The notes beneath the pieces are model-generated. The model searched no databases and was not told where the DNA came from. It worked only from the letters and a program-made list of their open reading frames with translations. The translations under genes were made by a program, and so were the position numbers. Positions 1 through 7,156 of a stretch of 15,483 bases of DNA are shown here, one piece after another. The DNA comes from Comamonadaceae bacterium (GTDB taxonomy: Bacteria; Pseudomonadota; Gammaproteobacteria; Burkholderiales; Burkholderiaceae_C): contig CANLWQ010000014.1 in assembly GCA_947494405.1 (NCBI GenBank), forward strand, positions 1 to 15,483, in the 5' to 3' direction. Within the stretch, counting starts at the first letter, position 1, and every line of letters begins with the position of its first letter.

Positions 1-1
1 C

Positions 2-220
2 GACGAGTTCGTGAAGCACAAAATATTGGATGCCATGGGGGACTTGTATTTGCTGGGGCGTCCAATGCTTGCAGCCTACAGTGCTTTTCGTTCTGGCCAT
101 GCGTTGAATAACAAATTACTGCGCGAGTTACTCAGCCAACCCCAAGCCTATGAAATCGTCAGCTTTGACGATGAGCGACGCGCCCCGCGCGGACTTGCCC
201 AGCTGGCACCGTCTTGGTAG
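2..220 (+). CDS. lpxC: LpxC C-terminal fragment (UDP-3-O-acyl-N-acetylglucosamine deacetylase), 5' end outside window
   Basis: Only the last 72 codons are in the window; the reading frame is open from position 2 and ends with TAG at 218-220. The fragment opens with [19 protein letters not shown], which matches the LpxC block whose His and Asp (HKxxD) are zinc ligands. It continues with SGHALNN, whose His is the general acid/base of the family. LpxC is the zinc-dependent cytosolic deacetylase that commits UDP-acyl-GlcNAc to lipid A synthesis, so the organism should be Gram-negative with an LPS-type outer membrane. The C-terminal tail (about 14 residues after FDDE) lies inside the 62-bp region that also encodes the convergent RuvC C-terminus. 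The identity is clear from the motifs. The start and upstream context cannot be seen. Confidence 0.93.
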   Translation, partial: DEFVKHKILDAMGDLYLLGRPMLAAYSAFRSGHALNNKLLRELLSQPQAYEIVSFDDERRAPRGLAQLAPSW

Positions 221-734
221 CAGCAGCGTACAGTTGATGTGCAAGCGCACTGTGACGCGCATGCGCATGCGTGATCGCCAGGCCTAAAGCGTCAGCCGCG
301 TCCGGCCCAGGCAAGCCGGGAAGGTTGAGCAAGCGTTTCACCATTTCCTGCACTTGTGCTTTGGCCGCTTTGCCATGACCCGCAATCGCCTTCTTCATTT
401 GCAAGGCTGTGTACTCTGCCACAAGTAAATCTTGATGAACCAAAGAGCTCAGACATGCGCCGCGGGCTTGTCCTAGCAACAAACTCGCTTGTGGATTCAT
501 GTTCACGAAGACAATTTCCACCACAGCCTCTTGCGGTTGGTAGCGCTCAACCACTTCAACAATACCTTTGAAAATCACGCTTAAGCGAGCGGGTAAGTTG
601 TCTCTTGGCAAGTGGGTGGTGGTGATGGTTCCGCTGGCGACATATTGCAATTGATGACCTGTACTGTCGACCACACCGAAGCCAACACATTGCAAACCTG
701 GGTCAATGCCCAGAATACGAACGGCTTGGGTCAT
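159..734 (-). CDS. ruvC: RuvC, crossover junction endodeoxyribonuclease
   Basis: A 191-aa protein of the RuvC family, which cuts Holliday junctions symmetrically together with RuvAB during recombinational repair. The RNase H-like active site is complete: D11 in LGIDPG, E73 in VVEIVF, and D145 and D148 in GPDAADAL. The E73 block reads VEIVFVN where E. coli has IEQVF, a change I associate with Burkholderiales. It is about 18 residues longer than E. coli RuvC (173 aa). The extra C-terminal tail, rich in Arg/Ala/Gly, is encoded opposite the end of lpxC. ATG at 734 overlaps the mtgA stop in an ATGA, so translation is probably coupled to mtgA. It is the last gene of the minus-strand operon rnb-like/tonB-like/mtgA/ruvC. 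ruvA and ruvB are not in the window. Confidence 0.95.
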   Translation of the reverse strand: MTQAVRILGIDPGLQCVGFGVVDSTGHQLQYVASGTITTTHLPRDNLPARLSVIFKGIVEVVERYQPQEAVVEIVFVNMNPQASLLLGQARGACLSSLVHQDLLVAEYTALQMKKAIAGHGKAAKAQVQEMVKRLLNLPGLPGPDAADALGLAITHAHARHSALAHQLYAAATKTVPAGQVRAGRVAHRQS

Positions 735-1471
735 GGCAATGTGACCATGGGCATGCGAGCCAAAATAACAGTGGCGCGTTCGTTCAAATAGGGTGAACGG
801 GATAACTTTTCATAGTATTTGGGACGCGGCAACATGACAGCCAGTCGAGCCGCTTGCCAAGCACTCAATTGCGCAACCGAGCGACCGAAATAATGGCGGG
901 AAGCAGCCTCGACGCCAAACACGCCCTCTCCCCATTCAACACTGTTGAGATAAATCTCCAATATGCGTTGCTTGCTCAAGCATTGTTCTAAGACCAGCGT
1001 CAAAATCAGTTCTTGGGTTTTGCGAAAAAAAGTTCTTTCACCACTGAGAAAAAGGTTTTTTGCCAGTTGCTGGGTGATGGTTGATCCACCGACCACTTTA
1101 GGTGTTTGGTTTTTGACTTGCGCTCTGGCTTGTGCTCGCGCATTTTTGTTCCAAGCACGTTCCAGTGCTTCCCATTGCACGCCGGTGTGCGAAGCAAACA
1201 CATCATCTTCGGAGGCAATCACAGCGCGTTGAATATGGTTGGGAAATTTGCTCATGGAAACCCAGCGTTGGGACCATTTCAAATCATTGTGTCGGTGGCT
1301 GATACCCCAGACCTCAGACCTTTGAAAGGCAGTGGAAGCTGGGTCCACATAGCGCATCATGACAATGCGAGCAATAAAAAAAACTTGCAAACCTACTGCG
1401 CACAAACTGAGCAAAATCAACCAGCGAATTCCAGCACTGATAAAAGGGTGGCGGGGAGATTTCAAATTCAT
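731..1471 (-). CDS. mtgA: MtgA, monofunctional biosynthetic peptidoglycan glycosyltransferase
   Basis: A 246-aa GT51-family protein that polymerises lipid II into glycan strands at the outer face of the inner membrane, without a transpeptidase domain. Residues about 15-40 form one hydrophobic N-terminal anchor. The GT51 motifs appear in order: [13 protein letters not shown] (85-97) with catalytic Glu88; [15 protein letters not shown] (128-142); RKTQELI with the second conserved Glu154; and [17 protein letters not shown] (175-191). Length matches MtgA of other proteobacteria (about 230-250 aa) and excludes a bifunctional class A PBP. The start ATG at 1471 overlaps the stop of the TonB-like gene in an ATGA, and its own stop overlaps the ruvC start in the same way. 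In related bacteria I remember aroE directly upstream of mtgA; here there is no room for it. Confidence 0.94.
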   Translation of the reverse strand: MNLKSPRHPFISAGIRWLILLSLCAVGLQVFFIARIVMMRYVDPASTAFQRSEVWGISHRHNDLKWSQRWVSMSKFPNHIQRAVIASEDDVFASHTGVQWEALERAWNKNARAQARAQVKNQTPKVVGGSTITQQLAKNLFLSGERTFFRKTQELILTLVLEQCLSKQRILEIYLNSVEWGEGVFGVEAASRHYFGRSVAQLSAWQAARLAVMLPRPKYYEKLSRSPYLNERATVILARMPMVTLP

Positions 1472-2325
1472 TGGCTTTGCAACGTGGTTTGTAAGGTTTT
1501 ATTGTGGTCAAAACTAAAGCGTGTGACCAAAGCCAGTTGGTCCATTTCACGCCGCATGGCTTCATTGAAAACGCCATAAGGCCCAGCTTCTTTGGCGATT
1601 TGCTTGGCACGAAAGTCGAGCAAAGGGTTGCCTGAAGTTTGCGAGATATCTGTGGACAGCACTTGGCCTCGCGAATCAATGGTGATGACCATCACCAAAC
1701 TGCCATACAACTTTTGTCCTTGGGATTGTGGAAAGTTCAGCGTGCCTCGCTCTTCGATTTTGCGTCTCATCAGGTCGTAGTACTTGGCGTAAGAGACCTC
1801 CTGTGTGCTTGGGCTCACGTAGCGCTTTCGCGGGCGGGCATTTTCTTCTTGGATGCGCTGTTCAATTTGCGCAAGCAAATTGAACAGTTGCTGTCGTTGA
1901 CGCTCAACTGCTGGGTCTAAGTTGTTGCCATGCGAGACATTGAGCTTGGCCAGGGTTTGCTTGGTGCGTGTCAAAAGCTCGGCTTGTTCGCGTTCCTTGT
2001 CAGCTAATTTCTGTTGAATTTGGTTGTCAGCTCCACCAGAGCGGGAGGTGGGCGAGTTAATCAAAGGCGATGTGGCTCGCTGGTGGGTGGTCTCGCCACC
2101 ACCGGCAAGATGGGTTTGAGCCAAGGCTTTGGGTTTGGCTGGGGCTTTTTCGTCGGATGCAGTGTTGACCAAAATCACTTCCAAGCCAGCGTCGCGAACC
2201 AATCGGCCAATGGCTTCTGGCGGACTGAGTCGAACAGCCAAAACAGCGGCATGCACGGTTAAAGAAATTCCCAAAGCCAAGGGCAGCAGTTTGTCGGCAG
2301 GAATTTTGATGGCAAGCATGTGCAT
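1468..2325 (-). CDS. TonB-like protein with C-terminal TonB domain (energy transducer TonB family)
   Basis: A protein of 285 aa from the ATG at 2325. It has a cytoplasmic N-terminus, one membrane segment at about 13-32 (LLPLALGISLTVHAAVLAV), a charged Gln/Glu/Lys-rich stretch at about 100-165 likely to form a coiled coil, and a TonB-type C-terminal fold at about 178-280 (for example YGSLVMVITIDSRGQVLS and TSGNPLLDFRAKQI). TonB proteins pass proton-motive force to outer-membrane transporters, but two usual marks are missing: a Pro-Glu/Pro-Lys spacer and neighbouring exbB/exbD. A structural or dedicated role is therefore as likely as iron uptake. The start is uncertain: TTG at 2334 has a GAGGA 9 nt upstream, while ATG 2325 and ATG 2319 lie further away. 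The gene begins just after the RNase gene (stop at 2347-2349) and overlaps mtgA by 4 bp. Confidence 0.8.
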   Translation of the reverse strand: MHMLAIKIPADKLLPLALGISLTVHAAVLAVRLSPPEAIGRLVRDAGLEVILVNTASDEKAPAKPKALAQTHLAGGGETTHQRATSPLINSPTSRSGGADNQIQQKLADKEREQAELLTRTKQTLAKLNVSHGNNLDPAVERQRQQLFNLLAQIEQRIQEENARPRKRYVSPSTQEVSYAKYYDLMRRKIEERGTLNFPQSQGQKLYGSLVMVITIDSRGQVLSTDISQTSGNPLLDFRAKQIAKEAGPYGVFNEAMRREMDQLALVTRFSFDHNKTLQTTLQSQ

Positions 2326-2346
2326 AGCGCTCAAAAGTTGTGATCC

Positions 2347-4401
2347 TCAAGTGCCGGCAGGGGCGGCAGAGACTTCATCTGCATCATCCAAGTTAACTGC
2401 AATGGTCAGTGTGCCAGTGGATATGTCTTCCTCATCATCCACTTGTGCGGTTTCTTGCAATTCCAAAAGGGACTCGATAAATTGTGCGCGAATATCCAGA
2501 GCGATCAAATCCATATCACCCAGACGAACCCGTACACGACTGCCTCTGTCAAGTGCTGGTGCCCCCATCACCGAAAAAACCAGCGGCAAATGGTCTGCGC
2601 GTGCCAACGGTGGCTCACCCGGAAATGATTTGATGACAGTGGCTTGCAGTTCGCTGAGGCCATGTTGCTGCAAATATTGCAAAGTCCAAAACCGCTCCAT
2701 GCTGGCTTGCTGGGTGTTGTAAGCGCTGTAAGCAGATTCAAATGCATTGATGATGCCAAACAGTTCCGCATCTTTGGGCTTAAATGGGGCCGCCAAAGCG
2801 GCCGTGGCCCCATGGCGCACACAGGCTATCAACTGCCATTGGTTGACCAAGTCGGTGTAGCGTCGCAAGGGTGAGGTGCTCCACGCATAGCTGGGCACGC
2901 CTATGCCCGCATGCGGCAAGGCCTTGGTGCCCATGCGTACTTTGATGCCAGGCGATAAGGATGCTTGGCTGCGGTAGATGGCCGGAACGCCCAAACTGGC
3001 CATCCACTGCCCCCAAGTGGTGTTAGCCAGAATCATCGCTTCTGCCACGATCAGGTCGAGTGGCGCGCCACGTTGGCGAACACTGATGAGGACTTTTTCG
3101 TCGCCCTGAGGGCCATCTTCAGTCACACCCTCAAGGCGGAAGTTGTAATCAGGGCGGTTAAAGGTTTCGGGCTTGCCACGCACAATTTCACGCTCGGCCT
3201 TCAAATGCTTGGCAAGGCGAAACAGAAAAGCCAATTCCGCATGCGGCATGGCGACTTCTGGGGTGGCTTGGGGCTCAAGAGCCTCATGGCTTAGCCAGCT
3301 TTCTGTGACCACCGTATCGAGTTGATCGTGGCGCATATTGGCAACGATGGGCACTTGCTCTAGAAGAGTTTGACTTGCCAGCACAGACATGGTTTGTGCA
3401 TCAAAACTGACATACAAAGACAAGGCGGGACAGGCGCGGCCCTCTTGCAAGGTATAGGTTTTCACCACGCTATTGGGCAGCATGGTGATTTTGTGACCGG
3501 GCATATAGACCGTGGATAAACGCGCGCGCCCACACACATCAATGGGGTCTGCGGGCTTGAGCGCCAAAGCTGGGGCGGCGATGTGAATGCCAACAGTGAT
3601 GCAATGGGTGCCTAAGCCTTGTACCGATAAGGCATCATCAATTTCGGTGGTTTGCGAGTCGTCGATGGAATAGGCGCGCACATCTGCCAAGGGCAAATCA
3701 GTTTGTATGGGCGGCGCCAGCAATGCGGGAAAGGCTGTGCCTTTGGGAAAATGCTCGAACAAAAAACGCTGCCAATGAAAGTCATAAGGCGAGCGAATGG
3801 CGCCGGCTTTTTGCAGCAAAACCAAAGGTGCGGTTTGGCTTTCACGCGAGGCTTCAACCACCGCCTTGTATTCGGGCGCGTTTTTATCGGGTTTGAAAAG
3901 GATTTTGAAGAGCTGGGTCTGGACTTCGGCAGGGCACTGGCGCTGAATCAATTGCTGGGCCCAATCAGAAATTTGCAGTTGAATATGCTTTTTCTTCTCA
4001 ATCGCCAACAGAGCTTGCTGCACAATTTCTGCCGAGGCTTTGCGAAAGCGACCTTTGCCGGCGCGACGGAAATAGTGAGGTGCTTCAAACAGGCAAAGCA
4101 AAGCGCCCAGTTGTTGGCTGGGGCTGGCGTCTTTGGAGAAATAGTCGCGGGCCAAGTCGGCAAAGCCAAATTCTTCATCCGGGGCAAATTCCCAGGCCAT
4201 TTCGACTTCCATGGCGCGGGCTATTTCTTGACCAGCCAGCATGAACTCCGCAGGCGTGGGCTTGTCAAACTTCATCAACAATTGCGCGGCTTTAACTTTG
4301 ACTCGCTTGCCGCTGTCGAGTTCGATTTGTGCCGACGCCTCAGCCTCAGACAGAACCCGCCCTGTTTGGAATTTCCCGCCTTCTTCATAAAGTGCATACA
4401 T
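2347..4401 (-). CDS. RNase II/R-family 3'-5' exoribonuclease (RNB domain)
   Basis: A 684-aa protein from the ATG at 4401. The N-terminal part (to about residue 200) is family-specific. The RNB catalytic domain follows, with the metal-binding loop SIDDSQTTEIDDAL at about 245-258 (D247, E253, D255, D256), ARLSTVYMPGHKITMLP, HDQLDTVVTE and the RNA-contacting STSPLRRYTDLVNQW block. A short C-terminal beta-rich part resembles an S1-like domain. RNB enzymes degrade RNA processively from 3' ends to nucleoside monophosphates. The Asp corresponding to E. coli RNase II D207 is Glu here, a conservative change. I chose MYALYEEGGKF (4401) because related proteins, as I remember them, start at this point. 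An ATG at 4419 with GGAG 4 nt upstream and an ATG at 4443 that overlaps the rodA start are the alternatives. It is the first gene of the minus-strand operon ending in ruvC. Confidence 0.88.
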   Translation of the reverse strand: MYALYEEGGKFQTGRVLSEAEASAQIELDSGKRVKVKAAQLLMKFDKPTPAEFMLAGQEIARAMEVEMAWEFAPDEEFGFADLARDYFSKDASPSQQLGALLCLFEAPHYFRRAGKGRFRKASAEIVQQALLAIEKKKHIQLQISDWAQQLIQRQCPAEVQTQLFKILFKPDKNAPEYKAVVEASRESQTAPLVLLQKAGAIRSPYDFHWQRFLFEHFPKGTAFPALLAPPIQTDLPLADVRAYSIDDSQTTEIDDALSVQGLGTHCITVGIHIAAPALALKPADPIDVCGRARLSTVYMPGHKITMLPNSVVKTYTLQEGRACPALSLYVSFDAQTMSVLASQTLLEQVPIVANMRHDQLDTVVTESWLSHEALEPQATPEVAMPHAELAFLFRLAKHLKAEREIVRGKPETFNRPDYNFRLEGVTEDGPQGDEKVLISVRQRGAPLDLIVAEAMILANTTWGQWMASLGVPAIYRSQASLSPGIKVRMGTKALPHAGIGVPSYAWSTSPLRRYTDLVNQWQLIACVRHGATAALAAPFKPKDAELFGIINAFESAYSAYNTQQASMERFWTLQYLQQHGLSELQATVIKSFPGEPPLARADHLPLVFSVMGAPALDRGSRVRVRLGDMDLIALDIRAQFIESLLELQETAQVDDEEDISTGTLTIAVNLDDADEVSAAPAGT

Positions 4402-4429
4402 AAGTGCAGATTCTCCCATGGCGCTCCGA

Positions 4430-4435
4430 TAAACT
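4430..4435 (+). promoter_or_regulatory. Possible -10 element for rodA, 6 nt before its ATG
   Basis: TAAACT (4 of 6 matches to TATAAT) lies 6 nt before the rodA ATG at 4442, so a transcript from it would start at or next to the A of the ATG. No convincing -35 is seen. On the other strand GAGAAT at 4415-4410 stands 8 nt before the RNase gene ATG at 4401. The whole divergent control region would then fit in about 40 bp. Confidence 0.3.
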
Positions 4436-4441
4436 TTGGCC

Positions 4442-5596
4442 ATGGGAACTCAAATTGGTAAATACAGCGTATTTCAGCGCATCACCCCGCTGGTCACTGG
4501 TTTTGACACTGTGCTGGGGGTAGCAGTCTTGCTATTGGCTGTTATCGGCTTGCTGACTATTTTTTCAGCAGGCTATGGTGAGGGACAGCGTTTTGTTGAC
4601 CATGGTCGCAATATGTTGATTGCTTGCTTCATTATGTTTGTGGTGGCGCAAATACCGCCCCAACGCATGATGGCTTTGGCTGTGCCCATTTACACCGTGG
4701 GTTTGGCGCTGCTGGTGGCAGTGGCTTTGTTTGGTTTGACCAAAAAAGGGGCGCAGCGCTGGCTGAATATAGGTATCGTCATTCAACCCAGTGAAATCAT
4801 GAAAATTGGTATGCCACTGATGCTTGCCTGGTGGTTTCAAAAACGTGAAGGCCAGTTAAGGGCGCTGGACTTTTTTGTTGCAGGCTTGATCTTGTTTTTT
4901 CCTGTGGCCTTGATTATCAAGCAGCCCGATTTGGGCACTGCCATCTTGGTGATGGCCGCAGGTTTGTATGTTATTTTTTTTGCTGGCTTGAGTTGGTGGT
5001 TCATCATCCCACCCATCATTTTGGGGCTGGTGTCAGTTATTTTGCTGGTGGTGTTTGAGCCAAGTTTGTGCGTCCCAGGCGCGGACTGGCCCTTTTTTCG
5101 GGATTACCAGCAGCAGCGGGTCTGCACCTTGCTCGACCCGGGGCGAGACCCCTTGGGTAAGGGGTTTCACACCATCCAAGGCATGATTGCCATTGGTTCG
5201 GGTGGTTTTTGGGGCAAGGGTTTGATGCAAGGTACCCAAGCCCAACTGGATTTCATACCTGAGCGAACCACCGATTTCGTATTTGCCGCTTATGCCGAAG
5301 AATTTGGTTTGCTGGGAAATATGCTGCTCATAGGCAGTTTTTTGGTCTTGGTGTTTCGCGGTTTGTCGATTGCTTTGGAAGGACCGACATTGTTTGCCCG
5401 GTTGTTGGCGGGCAGCGTGACCCTGATTTTTTTCACCTATGCCTTTGTCAACATGGGCATGGTGAGCGGTCTGCTGCCGGTGGTGGGTGTGCCGTTGCCA
5501 TTCATCAGTTACGGCGGCACAGCCATGGTGACACTGGGTTTTGGCATAGGTATTTTGTTGTCAATTGCCAAAGCCAAGCAGCTGGTGCAGTCTTAG
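4442..5596 (+). CDS. rodA: RodA (MrdB), SEDS-family peptidoglycan polymerase of the elongasome
   Basis: A 384-aa polytopic membrane protein with about ten hydrophobic segments, of the SEDS family (RodA/FtsW). RodA polymerises glycan strands during lateral wall growth, together with the transpeptidase PBP2. Signatures: AQRWLNIG followed by QPSEIMKIG; KQPDLGTA; the extracytoplasmic loop RDYQQQRVCTLLDPGRDPLG; GSGGFWGKG; ERTTDFVFA, whose Asp278 matches the essential SEDS aspartate; and VGVPLPFISYGGTAM near the end. The DYQxQRV...LDPxxDPLG loop favours RodA over FtsW. ATG 4442 is preferred; a TTG at 4436 would add two codons, and neither has a clear Shine-Dalgarno. It stands alone, divergent from the RNase gene and without mreBCD or mrdA upstream. 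Confidence 0.94.
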   Translation: MGTQIGKYSVFQRITPLVTGFDTVLGVAVLLLAVIGLLTIFSAGYGEGQRFVDHGRNMLIACFIMFVVAQIPPQRMMALAVPIYTVGLALLVAVALFGLTKKGAQRWLNIGIVIQPSEIMKIGMPLMLAWWFQKREGQLRALDFFVAGLILFFPVALIIKQPDLGTAILVMAAGLYVIFFAGLSWWFIIPPIILGLVSVILLVVFEPSLCVPGADWPFFRDYQQQRVCTLLDPGRDPLGKGFHTIQGMIAIGSGGFWGKGLMQGTQAQLDFIPERTTDFVFAAYAEEFGLLGNMLLIGSFLVLVFRGLSIALEGPTLFARLLAGSVTLIFFTYAFVNMGMVSGLLPVVGVPLPFISYGGTAMVTLGFGIGILLSIAKAKQLVQS

Positions 5597-5638
5597 CCGC
5601 GCCTCAACCCGCGGCCCAAAGGGTTGTTGGTCGACTCC

Positions 5639-5644
5639 TACAAT
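5639..5644 (+). promoter_or_regulatory. -10-like element TACAAT before tldD
   Basis: TACAAT (5 of 6 to consensus) ends 6 nt before the tldD ATG at 5651, placing the expected transcription start on the start codon itself. No Shine-Dalgarno is visible between 5620 and 5650. No good -35 stands 16-18 nt upstream. Confidence 0.45.
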
Positions 5645-5650
5645 AGCGTC

Positions 5651-7111
5651 ATGATTTCACGCGAACCCACCCTCGAGCGATTGACCATCGCGCAAAACCT
5701 GCTCCTCACCCCTTATGGTTTGGATGAATCCCATCTCACCCAAGCCTTGTCGGCCATTCGCGCCCACAAGGTCGATGATGCCGACTTGTATTTCCAATAC
5801 ACCCGTTCTGAAGGCTGGAGTTTGGAAGAAGGCATTGTCAAAACCGGCTCTTTCAGCATTGACCAAGGCGTGGGCGTGCGGGCAGTGAGTGGCGAGAAAA
5901 CCGCTTTCGCTTACTCAGACGATATTTCCATGGCCTCCTTGATGGACGCCGCGCATACGGTGCGCAGCATTGCAACGGCTGGCTTGAGCGCTAGCACCAA
6001 GGTGCCCGCCCGTGTGATTGCGCCCAGCCGTTCGCTTTACATGGGGGTGGACCCCATAGGCAGTTTGGACAGCACCGCCAAAGTTAAGCTGCTTGAGCGC
6101 TTAGAACAACAAGCCCGAGCCAAAGACCCGCGTGTGGTGCAAGTCATGGCTGGTTTGGCCAGCGAGTACGACGTTGTCATGGTGGCCCGCGCAGACGGCA
6201 CCTTGGCCGCGGATGTGCGGCCCTTGGTGCGACTGTCTTTATCGGTCATCGTCGAGCAAAACGGTCGCCGCGAAAGCGGCTCGGCCGGCGGTGGTGGTCG
6301 CTTTGGTTTGGCCCATTTTGACGCTGAGTGTCTCACCGGCTATGTAGAAGAAGCCGTGGGTTCAGCCCTCACCAATTTAGAGGCGCGACCTGCGCCCGCA
6401 GGTGAAATGACTGTGGTGCTGGGCTCGGGATGGCCTGGCATTTTGTTGCACGAGGCGATTGGCCACGGCTTAGAAGGCGACTTCAACCGCAAGGGTTCAA
6501 GCGCCTTCAGCGGCAAGATGGGCAAGCGCGTAGCGGCCAAAGGCGTCACCGTGTTGGACGACGGCACTATTGCAGATAGGCGCGGCTCGCTTAATGTGGA
6601 CGATGAAGGCCACGCCAGCCAGAAAAACATGCTGATTGAAGACGGTATTTTGGTCGGTTACATACAAGACAGCATGAATGCCCGCTTGATGGGCGTGGCC
6701 CCCACAGGCAACGGCCGGCGCGAAAGCTATGCCCATGTGCCCATGCCGCGCATGACCAATACGTATATGTTGGGCGGCGACAAGCACCCCGAGGAAATCG
6801 TTGCCAGCATCAAAAAGGGTTTGTACGCCACCAACTTTGGCGGCGGACAAGTCGACATCACCTCCGGTAAATTTGTGTTTTCTGCCAGCCAAGCTTTTTG
6901 GGTGGAAAACGGCAAGATTCAATACCCCGTCAAGGGCGCGACCTTGGTGGGCAACGGCCCCGACGCACTCACCCGCGTCAGCATGATTGGCAACGATATG
7001 GCTTTAGATCCAGGTGTGGGCACCTGCGGCAAAGAAGGCCAAAGTGTGCCGGTGGGTGTGGGACAACCCACCTTGCGAATTGATGGACTGACGGTGGGCG
7101 GCACGGCCTAA
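5651..7111 (+). CDS. tldD: TldD, metalloprotease subunit of TldD/TldE
   Basis: A 486-aa protein, close to E. coli TldD (481 aa). The zinc site is present as HEAIGH at 267-272 followed by GLEGDFNRKGSS, the TldD form of the HExxxH motif. The conserved C-terminal Cys459 is in GTCGKEGQSVPVG. In E. coli, TldD and TldE (PmbA) form a heterodimer that digests unfolded peptides and matures microcin B17 and the antitoxin CcdA. TldE lacks the metal site. No tldE lies in this window, so the partner must be elsewhere if present. ATG 5651 is preferred over an in-frame TTG at 5624 because TACAAT sits between them and the resulting N-terminus (MISREPTLERL) suits the family length. The gene lies 54 bp after rodA on the same strand. 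Confidence 0.95.
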   Translation: MISREPTLERLTIAQNLLLTPYGLDESHLTQALSAIRAHKVDDADLYFQYTRSEGWSLEEGIVKTGSFSIDQGVGVRAVSGEKTAFAYSDDISMASLMDAAHTVRSIATAGLSASTKVPARVIAPSRSLYMGVDPIGSLDSTAKVKLLERLEQQARAKDPRVVQVMAGLASEYDVVMVARADGTLAADVRPLVRLSLSVIVEQNGRRESGSAGGGGRFGLAHFDAECLTGYVEEAVGSALTNLEARPAPAGEMTVVLGSGWPGILLHEAIGHGLEGDFNRKGSSAFSGKMGKRVAAKGVTVLDDGTIADRRGSLNVDDEGHASQKNMLIEDGILVGYIQDSMNARLMGVAPTGNGRRESYAHVPMPRMTNTYMLGGDKHPEEIVASIKKGLYATNFGGGQVDITSGKFVFSASQAFWVENGKIQYPVKGATLVGNGPDALTRVSMIGNDMALDPGVGTCGKEGQSVPVGVGQPTLRIDGLTVGGTA

Positions 7112-7119
7112 CGCCCGCT

Positions 7120-7142
7120 CACAGGCCCTGAAAACGCCTGTG
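7120..7142 (+). repeat. Inverted repeat (7-bp perfect stem) after tldD
   Basis: CACAGGC at 7120-7126 pairs perfectly with GCCTGTG at 7136-7142 across a 9-nt loop. No T tract follows, so it is not a typical intrinsic terminator. Its right arm ends in the TG of the extended -10 for the aroG leader, so it could be an operator-like site, a weak end for tldD mRNA, or chance. Confidence 0.4.
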
Positions 7143-7149
7143 CTACATT
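7141..7149 (+). promoter_or_regulatory. Extended -10 promoter of the aroG leader
   Basis: TGCTACATT matches an extended -10 (TGn followed by TACATT, 4 of 6). The hexamer ends 7 nt before the leader-peptide ATG at 7157, so transcription would start on or beside that ATG. No good -35 is seen, as is common for extended -10 promoters. Confidence 0.45.
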
Positions 7150-7156
7150 ACTTCCT

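Noticed and set aside
3652..4461. A 269-codon plus-strand open frame opposite the RNase gene
   Set aside because: It is a shadow of the RNB gene. Its composition (Phe/Gly/Leu/Arg-rich with no motif) is not protein-like, while the minus strand carries clear RNB motifs.
5596..5626. Hairpins between rodA and tldD (GCCGCG/CGCGGC and CAACCC/GGGTTG)
   Set aside because: Each is a 6-bp stem, they are mutually exclusive, and no T tract follows. A second attenuator was considered, but no leader ORF or terminator is present.
7120..7142. Inverted repeat as a terminator of tldD
   Set aside because: The stem is good but no T tract follows, and the right arm runs into the extended -10 of the aroG leader. 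It is kept only as a repeat.
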